DNA of 50,873 nt. Source: Gemmatimonadota bacterium. GTDB taxonomy: Bacteria; Gemmatimonadota; Gemmatimonadetes; Gemmatimonadales; GWC2-71-9. Positions 7,295 to 19,000 of the stretch are shown one piece after another. Position 1 is the first letter of the stretch. Every line of letters starts with the position of its first letter. The stretch is from contig JAHECL010000006.1 in NCBI GenBank assembly GCA_024641745.1, positions 1 through 50,873 of the forward strand, in the 5' to 3' direction. Both the position numbers and the translations under genes were made by a program. Below the pieces are notes generated by a model that did no database searches, was not told the origin of the DNA, and saw only the letters and a list, made by a program, of their open reading frames with translations.

Positions 7295-9868
7295 TTGCAA
7301 GCCTCCCGCCGAGCTCACCGCGCCGGATCGCGCGCTCTCCTCGCGATTCTCCTTTGCACACTCTCGGTCATGCCGCTCACCGCCCAGGCCCCGGCGACCC
7401 GCGACAGCGTGACACTGGTGCCGGGCCCGCAGTTCAGTACCACCTCCTGGATCCGCTGGCTCGGAACCCCGCTCTTCGGCGGGCGCTACCGCCATACGTG
7501 GGCCACTCCGGTCACGCTCCCGCTGCTGGACCTGCCCGCCACCGCGGGGGGCCTGCGGCTGAGCGGACAGGGGCAGGGAGACGATGCCGGCCTCTACTAC
7601 TTCGAGGGGGGCGATGGCACCCACTGGACGTTCTGGCCGCTGGATCGGACCGATTCCCGCGTCATCGGAGCCAGCATCGTCCCGCCGAGCGTGGCGACGG
7701 GGCTCGTCGAAGACCTGACCAGCGGTCGGCATCCCGCCGGACCGCTGGTGGCGGCCGCGCTCGCGGAGGCCGCGGGCGTCCCGAACCCCGAGGCCTGGCT
7801 CCTCGCCCTGCCACCCCACACCCTGCCCGCGGATACCGGGGGGACCGGCGCCCCGCGGGCGGGCTACCTGGTCCGGGCGGACCCCGTGGCCAGGTCGGAT
7901 ACGGCCGGCCCGGTGGCCACGGGGGACGTTCTGACCTCCCTCGCGATGCTTCACCGGCGGCTGGGCGATGCCGACAATCGTGTGGACGACCTGGCGGTGC
8001 TGCAGGCGACACTGTTCAACATCTATCTCAACAGCCTGCACCCACATTTCCTCGAATGGCGGTGGGCAGCTGCGCGAACCGATGAGGCCATTGTCTGGCG
8101 ACCGCTGGGGATGTTCCGCCAGACCGCGCTCGCCCGGTACGATGGGATCGTCACCTACGCCGGACGGCCCCTCCAGCCCGACCTGACCAGCTTCCGCTCG
8201 CACTATCCGCATACCCTGACCGGATCTCCCGACCAAACGAGTGCCTACCGATTCCTGCTGGGCGCCCTTCCCCGCCGCGCCTGGGATTCCACCGCCCAGG
8301 CGATGCAGGAGCGCCTGACCGATGCGGTGATCGAAATGGCCGTCGGGAAGATGCCGCCCGCCTACCGGGCGCGGGACGGCGACCACCTCATCCGCATCCT
8401 GCGCAATCGCCGGGACAATCTGCCGACCGCGGTGGAGTACCTCTTCAGGTCGGTCCGGCAAGACGCCGAGATGCACGCGAGCGCCGCAACGGACCTGGTC
8501 TCCGTGGAGTGGCCCGCCGAGGACTCGCTGCGCATCCGGTTCGGGGTGCACGAACGGGACTATGCCGCCAGCGAGACGCGGAAGGTGACCCTCTTCCTGG
8601 GCGGCAGCCCCGATACCGTCCGATTCATTGGAAACGAGGGCCGGGCGCCGGAGCTCCGGCTGGTGCCCACGCCGGAGGCGCCGCTCACGATCGAGGGCGA
8701 CCCGTCGGACAGCCCGGTGGCCGTCTATGGCAAGGGAGTCGCAGAGCGGATCACCCCGCCGGGGAGGATCGCCGTGCGGAATTCCTCGGTCCGGAGCGCC
8801 CTCGTGAACCTCGACAGCACCGGGGCCGAGCGCACCGACGGTCAAAAGGACTTCACGCCGACAGGCTGGCTCTCGCTCTCCTCCGGGGTCGGCTGGCTCA
8901 TCGGCGGCGGCGTGATCCGGACCGACTGGTCCGGTGAGGCCCGGCCATATCGGAATCGCGCCACGCTGCGCGCCGGCTACGGGACCGACTCCCACAACGG
9001 CATCGTGCAGCTCCTGACCGACTTCCGGTGGGCGCACTCCCCCCTGCAACTGCATGTCGAGGCCGTCGCTTCCGGCGTGGGCGCGGTCTACTTCTACGGA
9101 TTCGGGAACGACACGCCCGGAGACAGCACCGAGAGCTACTACCGGGCCGGACGGACCGTGCTCGGATTCGCGCCCACCCTGGTCCTTCCCCTCTCGGATC
9201 GGCTCCGCGCGGGAGCGGGACTGGAATTGAAATCGGTGGAGACACCGACACCGGATACCCTGTTCATCGGCGTGGACCAGCCGTACGGTGTCGGGCGTTT
9301 CGGGGAAGCGGGCCTCACCGGGGAACTCATCTTCGACTCCCGCGACGTTCACGGCGCACCAAGGAAGGGGGTACTGGCCGCCGTCACCGGCGCCTGGTAC
9401 CCGCTGACCGACGAAGGGGGCAGCGGGTTCGGCACCGTGACGGGTTCCGTCGCCACCTACTGGACGCCGCGCCGGTGGCCGGCCCTGACCGTGGCTGCCC
9501 GGGTGTCCGGAACCCATACCTGGGGCGGCGTGCCGTACTTCGAGGCCGCCTTCATCGGTGGCGGGCGGACGGTGCGCGGCCTCCCGCAGGGACGGTATGA
9601 AGGCAACCAGGCCGCATTCGGCAACATCGACCTCCGATTTCGTCTCTCGCAGGTGCAGTTCGTCCTGCCGTGGGACTTCGGTATCCTCGGGCTTGCCGAC
9701 CTCGGGCGTGTCTGGGTCACCGGGGAGCAGTCGAGCACCTGGCATCCGAGCTTCGGCGGCGGCCTCTGGGTCGCCCTGCTCGATCGCTCCCTGGCGGCAA
9801 GCCTGAACGTCGCCACCGGGGGGGGACAGGGTGTCTTCATCAACGCCGGCGGCGGCTTCTCGTTCTAG
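7295..9868 (+). CDS. Outer-membrane Omp85/surface-antigen barrel with a kinase-like N-terminal domain
   Basis: The 857-residue exported protein has a signal peptide (ALLAILLCTLSVMPLTAQA). Residues about 60-420 resemble, from memory, a domain found in phosphoesterase-Omp85 fusions of other diderms: GGLRLSGQGQGDDAGLYYFE, a long helical stretch, then LFNIYLNSLHPHFLEWRW (240-257) and PLGMFRQTALARYDG (270-284). In the relatives I recall, these two segments read roughly GDWDRHEDQWRW and PVPRDRDQAF, which look catalytic; here the charged residues are gone. Residues about 530-857 form the barrel, with FIGGGRTVRGL as the Omp85-type signature and a C-terminal Phe. TTG 7295 is the only sensible start; its ribosome site is poor. 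The substrate is unknown. Confidence 0.8.
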   Translation: MQASRRAHRAGSRALLAILLCTLSVMPLTAQAPATRDSVTLVPGPQFSTTSWIRWLGTPLFGGRYRHTWATPVTLPLLDLPATAGGLRLSGQGQGDDAGLYYFEGGDGTHWTFWPLDRTDSRVIGASIVPPSVATGLVEDLTSGRHPAGPLVAAALAEAAGVPNPEAWLLALPPHTLPADTGGTGAPRAGYLVRADPVARSDTAGPVATGDVLTSLAMLHRRLGDADNRVDDLAVLQATLFNIYLNSLHPHFLEWRWAAARTDEAIVWRPLGMFRQTALARYDGIVTYAGRPLQPDLTSFRSHYPHTLTGSPDQTSAYRFLLGALPRRAWDSTAQAMQERLTDAVIEMAVGKMPPAYRARDGDHLIRILRNRRDNLPTAVEYLFRSVRQDAEMHASAATDLVSVEWPAEDSLRIRFGVHERDYAASETRKVTLFLGGSPDTVRFIGNEGRAPELRLVPTPEAPLTIEGDPSDSPVAVYGKGVAERITPPGRIAVRNSSVRSALVNLDSTGAERTDGQKDFTPTGWLSLSSGVGWLIGGGVIRTDWSGEARPYRNRATLRAGYGTDSHNGIVQLLTDFRWAHSPLQLHVEAVASGVGAVYFYGFGNDTPGDSTESYYRAGRTVLGFAPTLVLPLSDRLRAGAGLELKSVETPTPDTLFIGVDQPYGVGRFGEAGLTGELIFDSRDVHGAPRKGVLAAVTGAWYPLTDEGGSGFGTVTGSVATYWTPRRWPALTVAARVSGTHTWGGVPYFEAAFIGGGRTVRGLPQGRYEGNQAAFGNIDLRFRLSQVQFVLPWDFGILGLADLGRVWVTGEQSSTWHPSFGGGLWVALLDRSLAASLNVATGGGQGVFINAGGGFSF

Positions 9869-9898
9869 CTGGATCAACCCTGAGACGGATCACTCTCC

Positions 9899-12040
9899 AT
9901 GCTCGCATTCCTGCTGTTCCTCTCCCAGCCTCAGATCGCCGATACGGGGCAGTACGCCAATCCCGCTCTCCGGGCGCTCATTGCCCGGGCGGAGGCGGCC
10001 AACGCCGCGGCGCCCGCCGAGCTGCGCGGGTACACGGCACGCTACGAGTCCGAAGTGGCGCTCGCCAAGCTGCTGCCCGATCGCGTCGAAGGTTCCTCGA
10101 CGATCGAGCAAACGGCGGGGGAGTTTGCCTGGGTGGCCGGACGGGGCTTCGGACAGCACCAGGAGGGGTATCGCGTCGTCACCACCGGCGTGCCGCTGCC
10201 CGGCTCCGCCGCGCTGGCCAACGGGTGGATCATCCCGACGCTGACCGGATCCAGCTACGACCTCTTCGGGGCCAACAGCGGGGCACCCACCTCGGCGGGA
10301 CAGGACTCGAGCGGGACCGCCGCCGCCGAATCGCCGCTCGGCGCCGCGCGGGACCGATACTATCGATTTGAGGGGGGGGACACCCTCATGCTCGACTTCC
10401 CGCAGGGGCCGCCACAGCAGGTCGTTCGGATCATCGTCTGGCCGCGCGATTCGCTCGCCGAACGTGCCAAGCTGTTCCGCGGTGACCTCTACCTCGATCC
10501 GGCCACGGGTGCCGTGCGCCGGCTGCGGGGACAGTTCCTGACGGTCGGCGGCCCGCCGCCAGGCGGAAAAGCAAAGTTCATCAATGGATTCGTCGTGAAC
10601 GCCGCCGTCTTCGACATCATCACCAGTGCGGTGCCCGGCGCTGGTTGGGTTCCCACCTACCAGCGGATCGACCTCGAGGTCCTCATCCCGCTGACGACCG
10701 AGAGCTGGAGCACGCTCCGGGTCATGACCACCCTGCGCGACGTGCGGCCGGCGGACAATCCAGTCGCCGGGGCGCTGCCGTACACGCCGGGACGCTCGGC
10801 GGTCTCAAAGGACAGCCTCGGCGCGTATGACGGCTGGTGGAGGAAGCCCGACGTCATGGTCAATTCGGTGCAGCTCGCCGACCTGTTCGATGTCGGACCA
10901 CCCCGCCTCCGCCCCGACGGGCCACCGGTGTATTTCTGGCGCGGACCGACGACACTCCAGGCCCTGCGGTTCAACCGGGTCGAGGGGCTCTACACCGGCG
11001 TGTCGGGAACGCTCCGGCTCCGCGACGCCATGCCCGGCCTGGAACTCCGCGGCACCGCCGGTTACGCCTTCTGGCCGGGGCTGCCCCGGGGCGGCCTCGT
11101 CGCCGAACTGACGCGAGGGAGCTGGGCGGCGAGCGCACGCCTGATGCGTGACCTCGAGCTCGCCACGAAATTCGGGGACCCGCTCGACTACAATCGCGGC
11201 GTCCGCGCGCTCTTTCAGCAGGACAACTACGACTATGTGGATCGCGTGACCGCCGGCGCCGGCCTCGCCCGCTACTTCTCGGCGGCCGGGCCAGGCAGCG
11301 TCTCGGTCTCGTTCGACTGGGTGAAGGACCGGAGTACCGTTGCCGACCTCTCGAGCGGACCGCTGGGGCAGGAGTACACCATCAATCCGAACGTGGATCC
11401 CTATGCGTACCCCCGGGTGCGGGTGGAGGTGGACTGGCATCCGCAGATCAGCTCCCACTTCACCCGGCCGGGCATCGGGCTGTCGGCATCCTACGAGGCT
11501 GGCTGGGGCGACCTGCCGTACCAGCGCATCCAGGGCGCCGTCGAGGGACGTGCCAACTGGAAGTCGCTGGCCTTCACCATCGTCGGCAATGCCGGCTACA
11601 CGATCTCGGATTCGCTGCCGACCCAGCAGCTTTTCCTGATCGGCGGCCCAGGCACCATGCCGGGCTACGACTACGATGAGTTCGGCGGCAACCTCGCCCT
11701 GCTCGGCCGAGCCATGGTGGCCGCCCCACTGCCATTCCTCCAGGCCCCGCTGACCGTCCGGAATGCGACCATCCCCCCCATTGCCCCCAACCTCTCGCTG
11801 CGCGTCTACTGGGGCTACACCGAGACCACGAACGACGCCGCCGCCGCGCAACTCGAGAATGTGGGCAGCCAGGTGGTCGATGGCGTGACCCAGCCGTTTT
11901 CCACGGTGTCGGGTTCGAGGCGGTGGACCAGCGAAATCCGGCTGAGCCTGTTCGGAACGCTGCTCGGATTCGGGCTGGCCATCCCCCTGGACAGCGACGT
12001 GCAGCCCAGCTTCACCTTCTCCTTCGCGCAGTCCTTCTGA
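9899..12040 (+). CDS. Omp85-like outer-membrane beta-barrel protein
   Basis: The 713-residue protein has a short, weak signal sequence (MLAFLLFLSQPQIA). Its N-terminal periplasmic region of about 330 residues is rich in beta strands and unlike the neighbouring barrel protein's. The barrel begins near residue 345 (RFNRVEGLYTGVSGTLRL). FLIGGPGTMPGYDYDEFGGN matches the GG-x-GT-x-x-GY pattern of Omp85/surface-antigen barrels, and the protein ends in the aromatic residue (SFAQSF) expected for recognition by the barrel-assembly machinery. It follows the preceding barrel gene by 30 bp and is followed by a terminator, so it ends the transcription unit. Role unknown. Confidence 0.8.
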   Translation: MLAFLLFLSQPQIADTGQYANPALRALIARAEAANAAAPAELRGYTARYESEVALAKLLPDRVEGSSTIEQTAGEFAWVAGRGFGQHQEGYRVVTTGVPLPGSAALANGWIIPTLTGSSYDLFGANSGAPTSAGQDSSGTAAAESPLGAARDRYYRFEGGDTLMLDFPQGPPQQVVRIIVWPRDSLAERAKLFRGDLYLDPATGAVRRLRGQFLTVGGPPPGGKAKFINGFVVNAAVFDIITSAVPGAGWVPTYQRIDLEVLIPLTTESWSTLRVMTTLRDVRPADNPVAGALPYTPGRSAVSKDSLGAYDGWWRKPDVMVNSVQLADLFDVGPPRLRPDGPPVYFWRGPTTLQALRFNRVEGLYTGVSGTLRLRDAMPGLELRGTAGYAFWPGLPRGGLVAELTRGSWAASARLMRDLELATKFGDPLDYNRGVRALFQQDNYDYVDRVTAGAGLARYFSAAGPGSVSVSFDWVKDRSTVADLSSGPLGQEYTINPNVDPYAYPRVRVEVDWHPQISSHFTRPGIGLSASYEAGWGDLPYQRIQGAVEGRANWKSLAFTIVGNAGYTISDSLPTQQLFLIGGPGTMPGYDYDEFGGNLALLGRAMVAAPLPFLQAPLTVRNATIPPIAPNLSLRVYWGYTETTNDAAAAQLENVGSQVVDGVTQPFSTVSGSRRWTSEIRLSLFGTLLGFGLAIPLDSDVQPSFTFSFAQSF

Positions 12041-12058
12041 TCGGGTGGCAGGACAAGG

Positions 12059-12090
12059 AGACCGGCCCGGGAAACCGGGTCGGTCTTTCG
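12059..12090 (+). terminator. Intrinsic terminator after the outer-membrane protein gene
   Basis: AGACCGGCCCGG, a GAAA tetraloop and CCGGGTCGGTCT form a 12-bp stem with one mismatch (12059-12086), followed by a short T-run (TCTTTCG). It separates the Omp85-like gene from dnaK. Confidence 0.85.
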
Positions 12091-12095
12091 CTTAA

Positions 12096-12143
12096 AACGC
12101 TGCCATATAACGCTTTACAAGCTATGCCATAACGGCAGTAAAT
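12096..12143 (+). promoter_or_regulatory. AT-rich dnaK upstream region with direct repeats and candidate promoters
   Basis: This island contrasts sharply with the GC-rich flanks. TATAAC at 12106-12111 is a good -10 without a clear -35. TTTACA at 12114-12119 is a five-of-six -35 with a weak GTAAAT 18 nt downstream. Two imperfect direct repeats, TGCCATATAACG (12101) and TGCCATAACGG (12125), are 24 bp apart, and AACGCT occurs twice (12096, 12109). No CIRCE element (TTAGCACTC-N9-GAGTGCTAA) is present. The rest of the leader, 12144-12248, holds nothing I recognise. Confidence 0.4.
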
Positions 12144-12248
12144 CGCGGTACGGGGGTTGCCCTTGCACTGGGCGCATCCCTGTGCGCCGTCCCGGGTCCC
12201 CTGACCTTCGGGAGCGCGCGCGACCACACGAGAAAGGAACGAGACAGC

Positions 12249-14153
<1,905 letters not shown>

Positions 14154-14252
14154 CGCGCGACGGAAACTTTTCCCCACGCATCCGGGTTATGATGGAATAG
14201 CCCGGAGGCGCCGGGAAGTGCAGCCATACATCCTCGATCGAGAGTCCGCCCC

Positions 14253-15854
<1,602 letters not shown>

Positions 15855-15929
15855 CCCCGGGGGGCCTGTCCCCCTGGCGCGCCGGCGGGGGGCGAGGGGC
15901 ACACCGGTGCCGCCTCGCCCTTCTGCTTG

Positions 15930-15935
15930 TAGATT
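15930..15935 (+). promoter_or_regulatory. TAGATT -10 element immediately before the lipoprotein start
   Basis: TAGATT ends only 5 nt before the GTG start at 15941, so transcription would begin at or next to the start codon. No Shine-Dalgarno sequence lies between them. The same hexamer precedes the starts at 17752 and 33151. Confidence 0.45.
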
Positions 15936-15940
15936 ACGGC

Positions 15941-16438
15941 GTGGATCGACGAACCCTCTACCTCTACCCCCTGCTCGCCGCCGCCTGCCTCGCATGTGCA
16001 GGAGAGTCCGGACGAAGCGAGGGGAGCCCCTGGCTCACCGACAGCGACTTCGTGGTGGCCGGGCTACCGGACGACGCCGACTCGTCGGAAGTGCTCGCCA
16101 CCCTCGGCGAACCGGACTCGATCATCTCGCTGCCGGACCCCGACGAGCCGGACATCGAGCTGCTGGCGTGGGCCTACCCCGACCTGGCCATCGCCCTCGG
16201 CGACGACGGGCTCCGATACGGCGTCACGCTGACGGGCCCGGGGGTCGCCACCCGCCGCGGCCTGCAGACCGGTGACGCCTCCGCTCGGCTCCGCGAGCTG
16301 TACGGCCGACCGCACCGCGGGTCCAACGGCACATGGGACTACGTCGCGCCCGACGATGCCAACGGCTTGCACGTGATGCGCGTCCGGATCGATGACGACC
16401 GGATATCCTGGATCTTCCTCGGCTGGCTGCTGGAGTGA
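15941..16438 (+). CDS. Predicted lipoprotein of unknown function
   Basis: The 165-residue product starts at GTG 15941 with DRRTLYLYPLLAAACLACAG, a lipoprotein-type signal with candidate lipobox cysteines in LAAAC and LAC. The mature part is acidic and alternates predicted strands (DFVVAGLPDDADSSEVLATL; ELLAWAYPDLAIALGDDGL). It recalls small periplasmic sensor-like or BLIP/SmpA-like folds, but I cannot assign it. The in-frame ATG at 15851 overlaps the htrA stop and would bury the signal sequence behind 30 extra residues. A possible leaderless mRNA is discussed under the TAGATT element. The next gene begins 7 bp after its stop. Confidence 0.7.
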   Translation: MDRRTLYLYPLLAAACLACAGESGRSEGSPWLTDSDFVVAGLPDDADSSEVLATLGEPDSIISLPDPDEPDIELLAWAYPDLAIALGDDGLRYGVTLTGPGVATRRGLQTGDASARLRELYGRPHRGSNGTWDYVAPDDANGLHVMRVRIDDDRISWIFLGWLLE

Positions 16439-16445
16439 CCACCTG

Positions 16446-17351
16446 ATGGCCCGTTCCCGCCTTATCCGCATCGTCGAGACTGCCGAGCGCCTGCACCCCG
16501 CGCTGCAGCCCCCGTTCTGGGGAGCGCTGCTCGGGCTCGCCGTCACGGCCGTCCTCATCCTCGCCAGCGCCCCGGTCTGGCTCCTCCAGGGACGCGGGGA
16601 CATTCCCGCCGCCGTCCTGGACATGGGGATGGCAGGCATCCTCGGCGGCGCCGCCGGCGGCGCCCTCGCCCTCGTGCTGGGCGGGCTGAGGGGAGCGGGG
16701 CGCTGGGGCTACTACGCCCTCTGGATCGTCAGCAATGCCGGGGGGGCCCTGATCTACCTCTGGCTGCTCCGGGTGGTCGGGCGCGGGCAGGCGCTGGGGC
16801 TGGACCGGCCCCTGGCGCCGTTTGTCGTGGCGGCCCTCGGTGGACTGGGCGGATGGACCATCGCCCGGGCCCTCGGCCGGAGCGGCCGCGAGTCCTACGG
16901 CGAGTTCCGGAGCGCGGCCAACCTTGTCGCGGGGGCATTGATCGCGGAGACGGCCGAACTCGAGCAGCGCGCGCGCACCGACCCCACCGCGGCCGCGGAC
17001 CTCGACCAGGTCCGGCAGGCGACGCCGAGCGGCGCCTACCTTGCCCTGCTCGAGCGCGTCGGGAGGCGGCTCGATCGACTTCCCGCCGATGACCCGGACG
17101 CCTCCCACGCCCGGGAGCACGTCGGAGAGCTCCTCACGCGGGTTCGGGAGGACATGCGGCGGCTCGCGGAGGATCCAGCCTTCGCCGCCGAGCTGCGGCA
17201 GCGCCAGGAGGTGGCGGAGGAGCTGTTCAGGAAGGAGCTGGCCCGGGAGGCGAAGCGGCTTCGCAAGCGCGGCGACAACGACGCGGAGGCCCACGCCTCG
17301 CTGCAGGCGATCGAGCGGGAGCTGGGCGAGGACTCCGGCGACGCCTCCTAG
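16446..17351 (+). CDS. Membrane protein with a C-terminal charged helical domain, unknown
   Basis: The 301-residue protein has four or five membrane segments in residues 20-145 (WGALLGLAVTAVLILAS; GILGGAAGGALALVLGG; YYALWIVSNAGGALIYLWLL; APFVVAALGGLGGWTIA). A cytoplasmic tail of about 150 residues is strongly helical and rich in Arg, Glu and Leu (LLTRVREDMRRLAEDP; LFRKELAREAKRLRKRG), probably coiled-coil. ATG 16446 lies just after the upstream stop with GGAG in front, indicating translational coupling with the lipoprotein gene. I do not recognise the family. tRNA-Leu follows 22 bp downstream. Confidence 0.75.
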   Translation: MARSRLIRIVETAERLHPALQPPFWGALLGLAVTAVLILASAPVWLLQGRGDIPAAVLDMGMAGILGGAAGGALALVLGGLRGAGRWGYYALWIVSNAGGALIYLWLLRVVGRGQALGLDRPLAPFVVAALGGLGGWTIARALGRSGRESYGEFRSAANLVAGALIAETAELEQRARTDPTAAADLDQVRQATPSGAYLALLERVGRRLDRLPADDPDASHAREHVGELLTRVREDMRRLAEDPAFAAELRQRQEVAEELFRKELAREAKRLRKRGDNDAEAHASLQAIERELGEDSGDAS

Positions 17352-17373
17352 TTCCGGCAGGAAGACACCACGC

Positions 17374-17454
17374 GCGACCGTGGCGGAATGGCAGACGCGC
17401 CTGGCTTAGGACCAGGTGGGGAAACCCGTGGGGGTTCGAGTCCCTCCGGTCGCA
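17374..17454 (+). tRNA. tRNA-Leu, anticodon UAG
   Basis: The 81-nt class II tRNA has acceptor strands GCGACCG/CGGTCGC with discriminator A at 17454, and the 3' CCA is not encoded. The anticodon stem CCTGG/CCAGG (17400-17404 and 17412-17416) holds loop CTTAGGA with anticodon TAG at 17407-17409. A long variable arm (TGGGGAAACCCGT) marks it as Leu/Ser class, and GGTTCGAGTCC gives the T-arm. The CDGSH gene begins 19 nt downstream and may be read from the same transcript. Confidence 0.97.
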
Positions 17455-17463
17455 TCACACCCT

Positions 17464-17469
17464 GGAGGA
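17464..17469 (+). promoter_or_regulatory. Strong Shine-Dalgarno that selects an ATC start
   Basis: GGAGGA is followed after three bases (CGC) by the ATC codon at 17473. This is the only strong ribosome site near the beginning of the CDGSH frame, and no ATG, GTG or TTG lies at a usable distance. Confidence 0.6.
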
Positions 17470-17472
17470 CGC

Positions 17473-17700
17473 ATCCCAAGCCGCATCGTCGTCAATCCGA
17501 ATGGCGCCCTTCGCCTCGAGGGGGATTTCACGATCGTCGATGTCGAGGGGACGGCCTTCGGCCTTGGCGGCCGACCGATGATCTCCCTCTGCCGCTGCGG
17601 ACACTCCGGCAACAAGCCCTTCTGCGACGGCGCCCACGCCCGGGAGGGATTCCGGGACCCGGCCATCGCCCGGAACCTCCCGCCCCGCCCGGGGAGCTGA
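17473..17700 (+). CDS. CDGSH iron-sulfur domain protein, apparent ATC start
   Basis: Small cytosolic [2Fe-2S] protein of 75 residues. The cluster motif CRCGHSGNKPFCDGAH contains the three Cys and one His ligands of the mitoNEET/CDGSH family. The preceding strands (RIVVNPNGALRLEGDFTIVD) match the usual N-terminal part of such domains, which commonly open Met-x-x-(K/R)-I. In frame, the codon at exactly that place is ATC, three bases after GGAGGA. The nearest standard starts are two GTGs inside the tRNA (17416, 17428) and an ATG at 17578 that would delete half the domain. Family assignment is secure; the start codon is inference. Redox or Fe-S transfer role, partner unknown. Confidence 0.85.
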   Translation: MPSRIVVNPNGALRLEGDFTIVDVEGTAFGLGGRPMISLCRCGHSGNKPFCDGAHAREGFRDPAIARNLPPRPGS

Positions 17701-17713
17701 GCCGTTTCCTCGT

Positions 17714-17742
17714 TTGCCCGGGTCCCGGCGGTCGGGTAGATT
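17714..17742 (+). promoter_or_regulatory. Promoter for tig: TTGCCC-17-TAGATT
   Basis: TTGCCC (17714-17719) and TAGATT (17737-17742) are separated by exactly 17 nt. The -10 ends 9 nt before the tig ATG, so the expected mRNA has a leader of only about 2-4 nt and no Shine-Dalgarno sequence. Confidence 0.55.
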
Positions 17743-17751
17743 TCCCCCGCC

Positions 17752-18996
17752 ATGACAACCATCACGATCCAAGAGACCAGCGGCGACGCCGCCTCGAAGT
17801 CCCTGCAGGTGACCGTGCCCGCCGAGCGGGTGCGCCTCGCCCAGGACCGCGCGGTGCAGCAGGTCGCCCGCCGGGTGCGCCTCCCCGGTTTCCGCGCGGG
17901 CCACGCCCCGGCGACCATCGTCCGCAAGAAGTTCCACGACGCCATCCGCCAGACCGTCCTCGACGAGGTGATCCGCGAGAGCTGGGAACAGGCGCGGACA
18001 TCCGAGTCGCTCAAGCCGGTGGCTGATCCCTCGGTCCACAACCTCAAGTTCGAGGATGGCGGGCCGATCGAGTTCGAGCTGCACGTCGAGGTGCGGCCGG
18101 AAGTCACCGTCGCCACGGCTGGTGGGTTCACCCTGAAGCGTGAGGTGGCCCCCGTCACCGACGAGCAGGTGGACGAGCAGCTCAACCGGCTGCGCGAGCA
18201 GAAGGCCACCTGGCTCCCGGTCGAAGGCCAGCGACCCTCCCCCGGCCAGATGGTCCAGGTGGAGGTCACCTCGTTCGAGGAGGGCGACCCCGCCGAACCG
18301 CAGCCGCACTCGATTGTCCTGGGTGAGGGGCAGGCGCTCCCGGAGCTGGAAGCGCGGATCATGGAACTGCAGCCCGGTGAGGTCGTCGAGACGCAGATCA
18401 CGCTGCCCGAGGATCACCCGGATGAAACCAGGCGCGGCATGGTCAGGAAGCTGAAGCTGGCACTGCACGAGGTGAAGCGGCAGGAACTGCCACCGCTCGA
18501 CGACGCCTTCGCGCGGGAAGTCGGGGATTTCGAGGACCTGGGCGCGCTTCGGTCCACCGTCGGGAAGGACCTGGCGCAGGACGCGGAACGGGAGGCCGAT
18601 GCGCGGGTGCGGGATCAGCTGATCCAGAAGCTGGTCGAGGCCAACGGGATCGAGGCCCCGCCGTCCCTGGTGCACCGGGTGATTCACGGGTACCTGCACG
18701 CCTATGGGGTACCCCACGAGAAGGAACCGGAGTTCGCGGCGCAGTTCCAGCCGGTGGCGGAGGCCCAGGTCCGGCGGGACCTCGTGCTCGCGGCGGTGGC
18801 CGAGGCGCAGGGACTCTACGCCACGGAAGCCGACGTGGACGCCCGCATCGGGACCATGGCCGCGGCGCGCGATGTCCCCGCGGGTCAGGTCTACGCCTCC
18901 CTGCAGAAGGCCAATCGTCTCGCCGAACTCGAGCGCGCCATCACCGAAGACAAGGTCTTCGGCTACCTGCTCCAGCAATCCACCGTGGAAGGGTGA
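17752..18996 (+). CDS. tig: Trigger factor, ribosome-associated chaperone and prolyl isomerase
   Basis: Binds nascent chains at the ribosome exit tunnel. The 414-residue protein is near the usual 430. The ribosome-binding domain carries the signature loop [15 protein letters not shown] (G-F-R-x-G, residues about 43-57). The middle PPIase-like domain spans about 155-240 ([21 protein letters not shown]) and appears somewhat short. The C-terminal chaperone arms follow ([29 protein letters not shown]). The order tig-clpP-clpX is the classical bacterial arrangement. The clpP GTG is 4 bp after its stop, so the two are probably translated together. Confidence 0.96.
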   Translation: MTTITIQETSGDAASKSLQVTVPAERVRLAQDRAVQQVARRVRLPGFRAGHAPATIVRKKFHDAIRQTVLDEVIRESWEQARTSESLKPVADPSVHNLKFEDGGPIEFELHVEVRPEVTVATAGGFTLKREVAPVTDEQVDEQLNRLREQKATWLPVEGQRPSPGQMVQVEVTSFEEGDPAEPQPHSIVLGEGQALPELEARIMELQPGEVVETQITLPEDHPDETRRGMVRKLKLALHEVKRQELPPLDDAFAREVGDFEDLGALRSTVGKDLAQDAEREADARVRDQLIQKLVEANGIEAPPSLVHRVIHGYLHAYGVPHEKEPEFAAQFQPVAEAQVRRDLVLAAVAEAQGLYATEADVDARIGTMAAARDVPAGQVYASLQKANRLAELERAITEDKVFGYLLQQSTVEG

Positions 18997-19000
18997 GCCC

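Noticed and set aside
7286-9877. An 863-codon open frame on the minus strand
   Set aside because: It mirrors the Omp85-like gene at 7295, with no ribosome site, motif or signal sequence.
10374-10380. Possible frameshift at a G-run in the second Omp85-like gene
   Set aside because: The frame continues with sensible sequence (RFEGGDTLMLDF) and a complete barrel on the other side.
12041-12248. CIRCE/HrcA operator upstream of dnaK
   Set aside because: The TTAGCACTC-N9-GAGTGCTAA pattern is not present in the leader.
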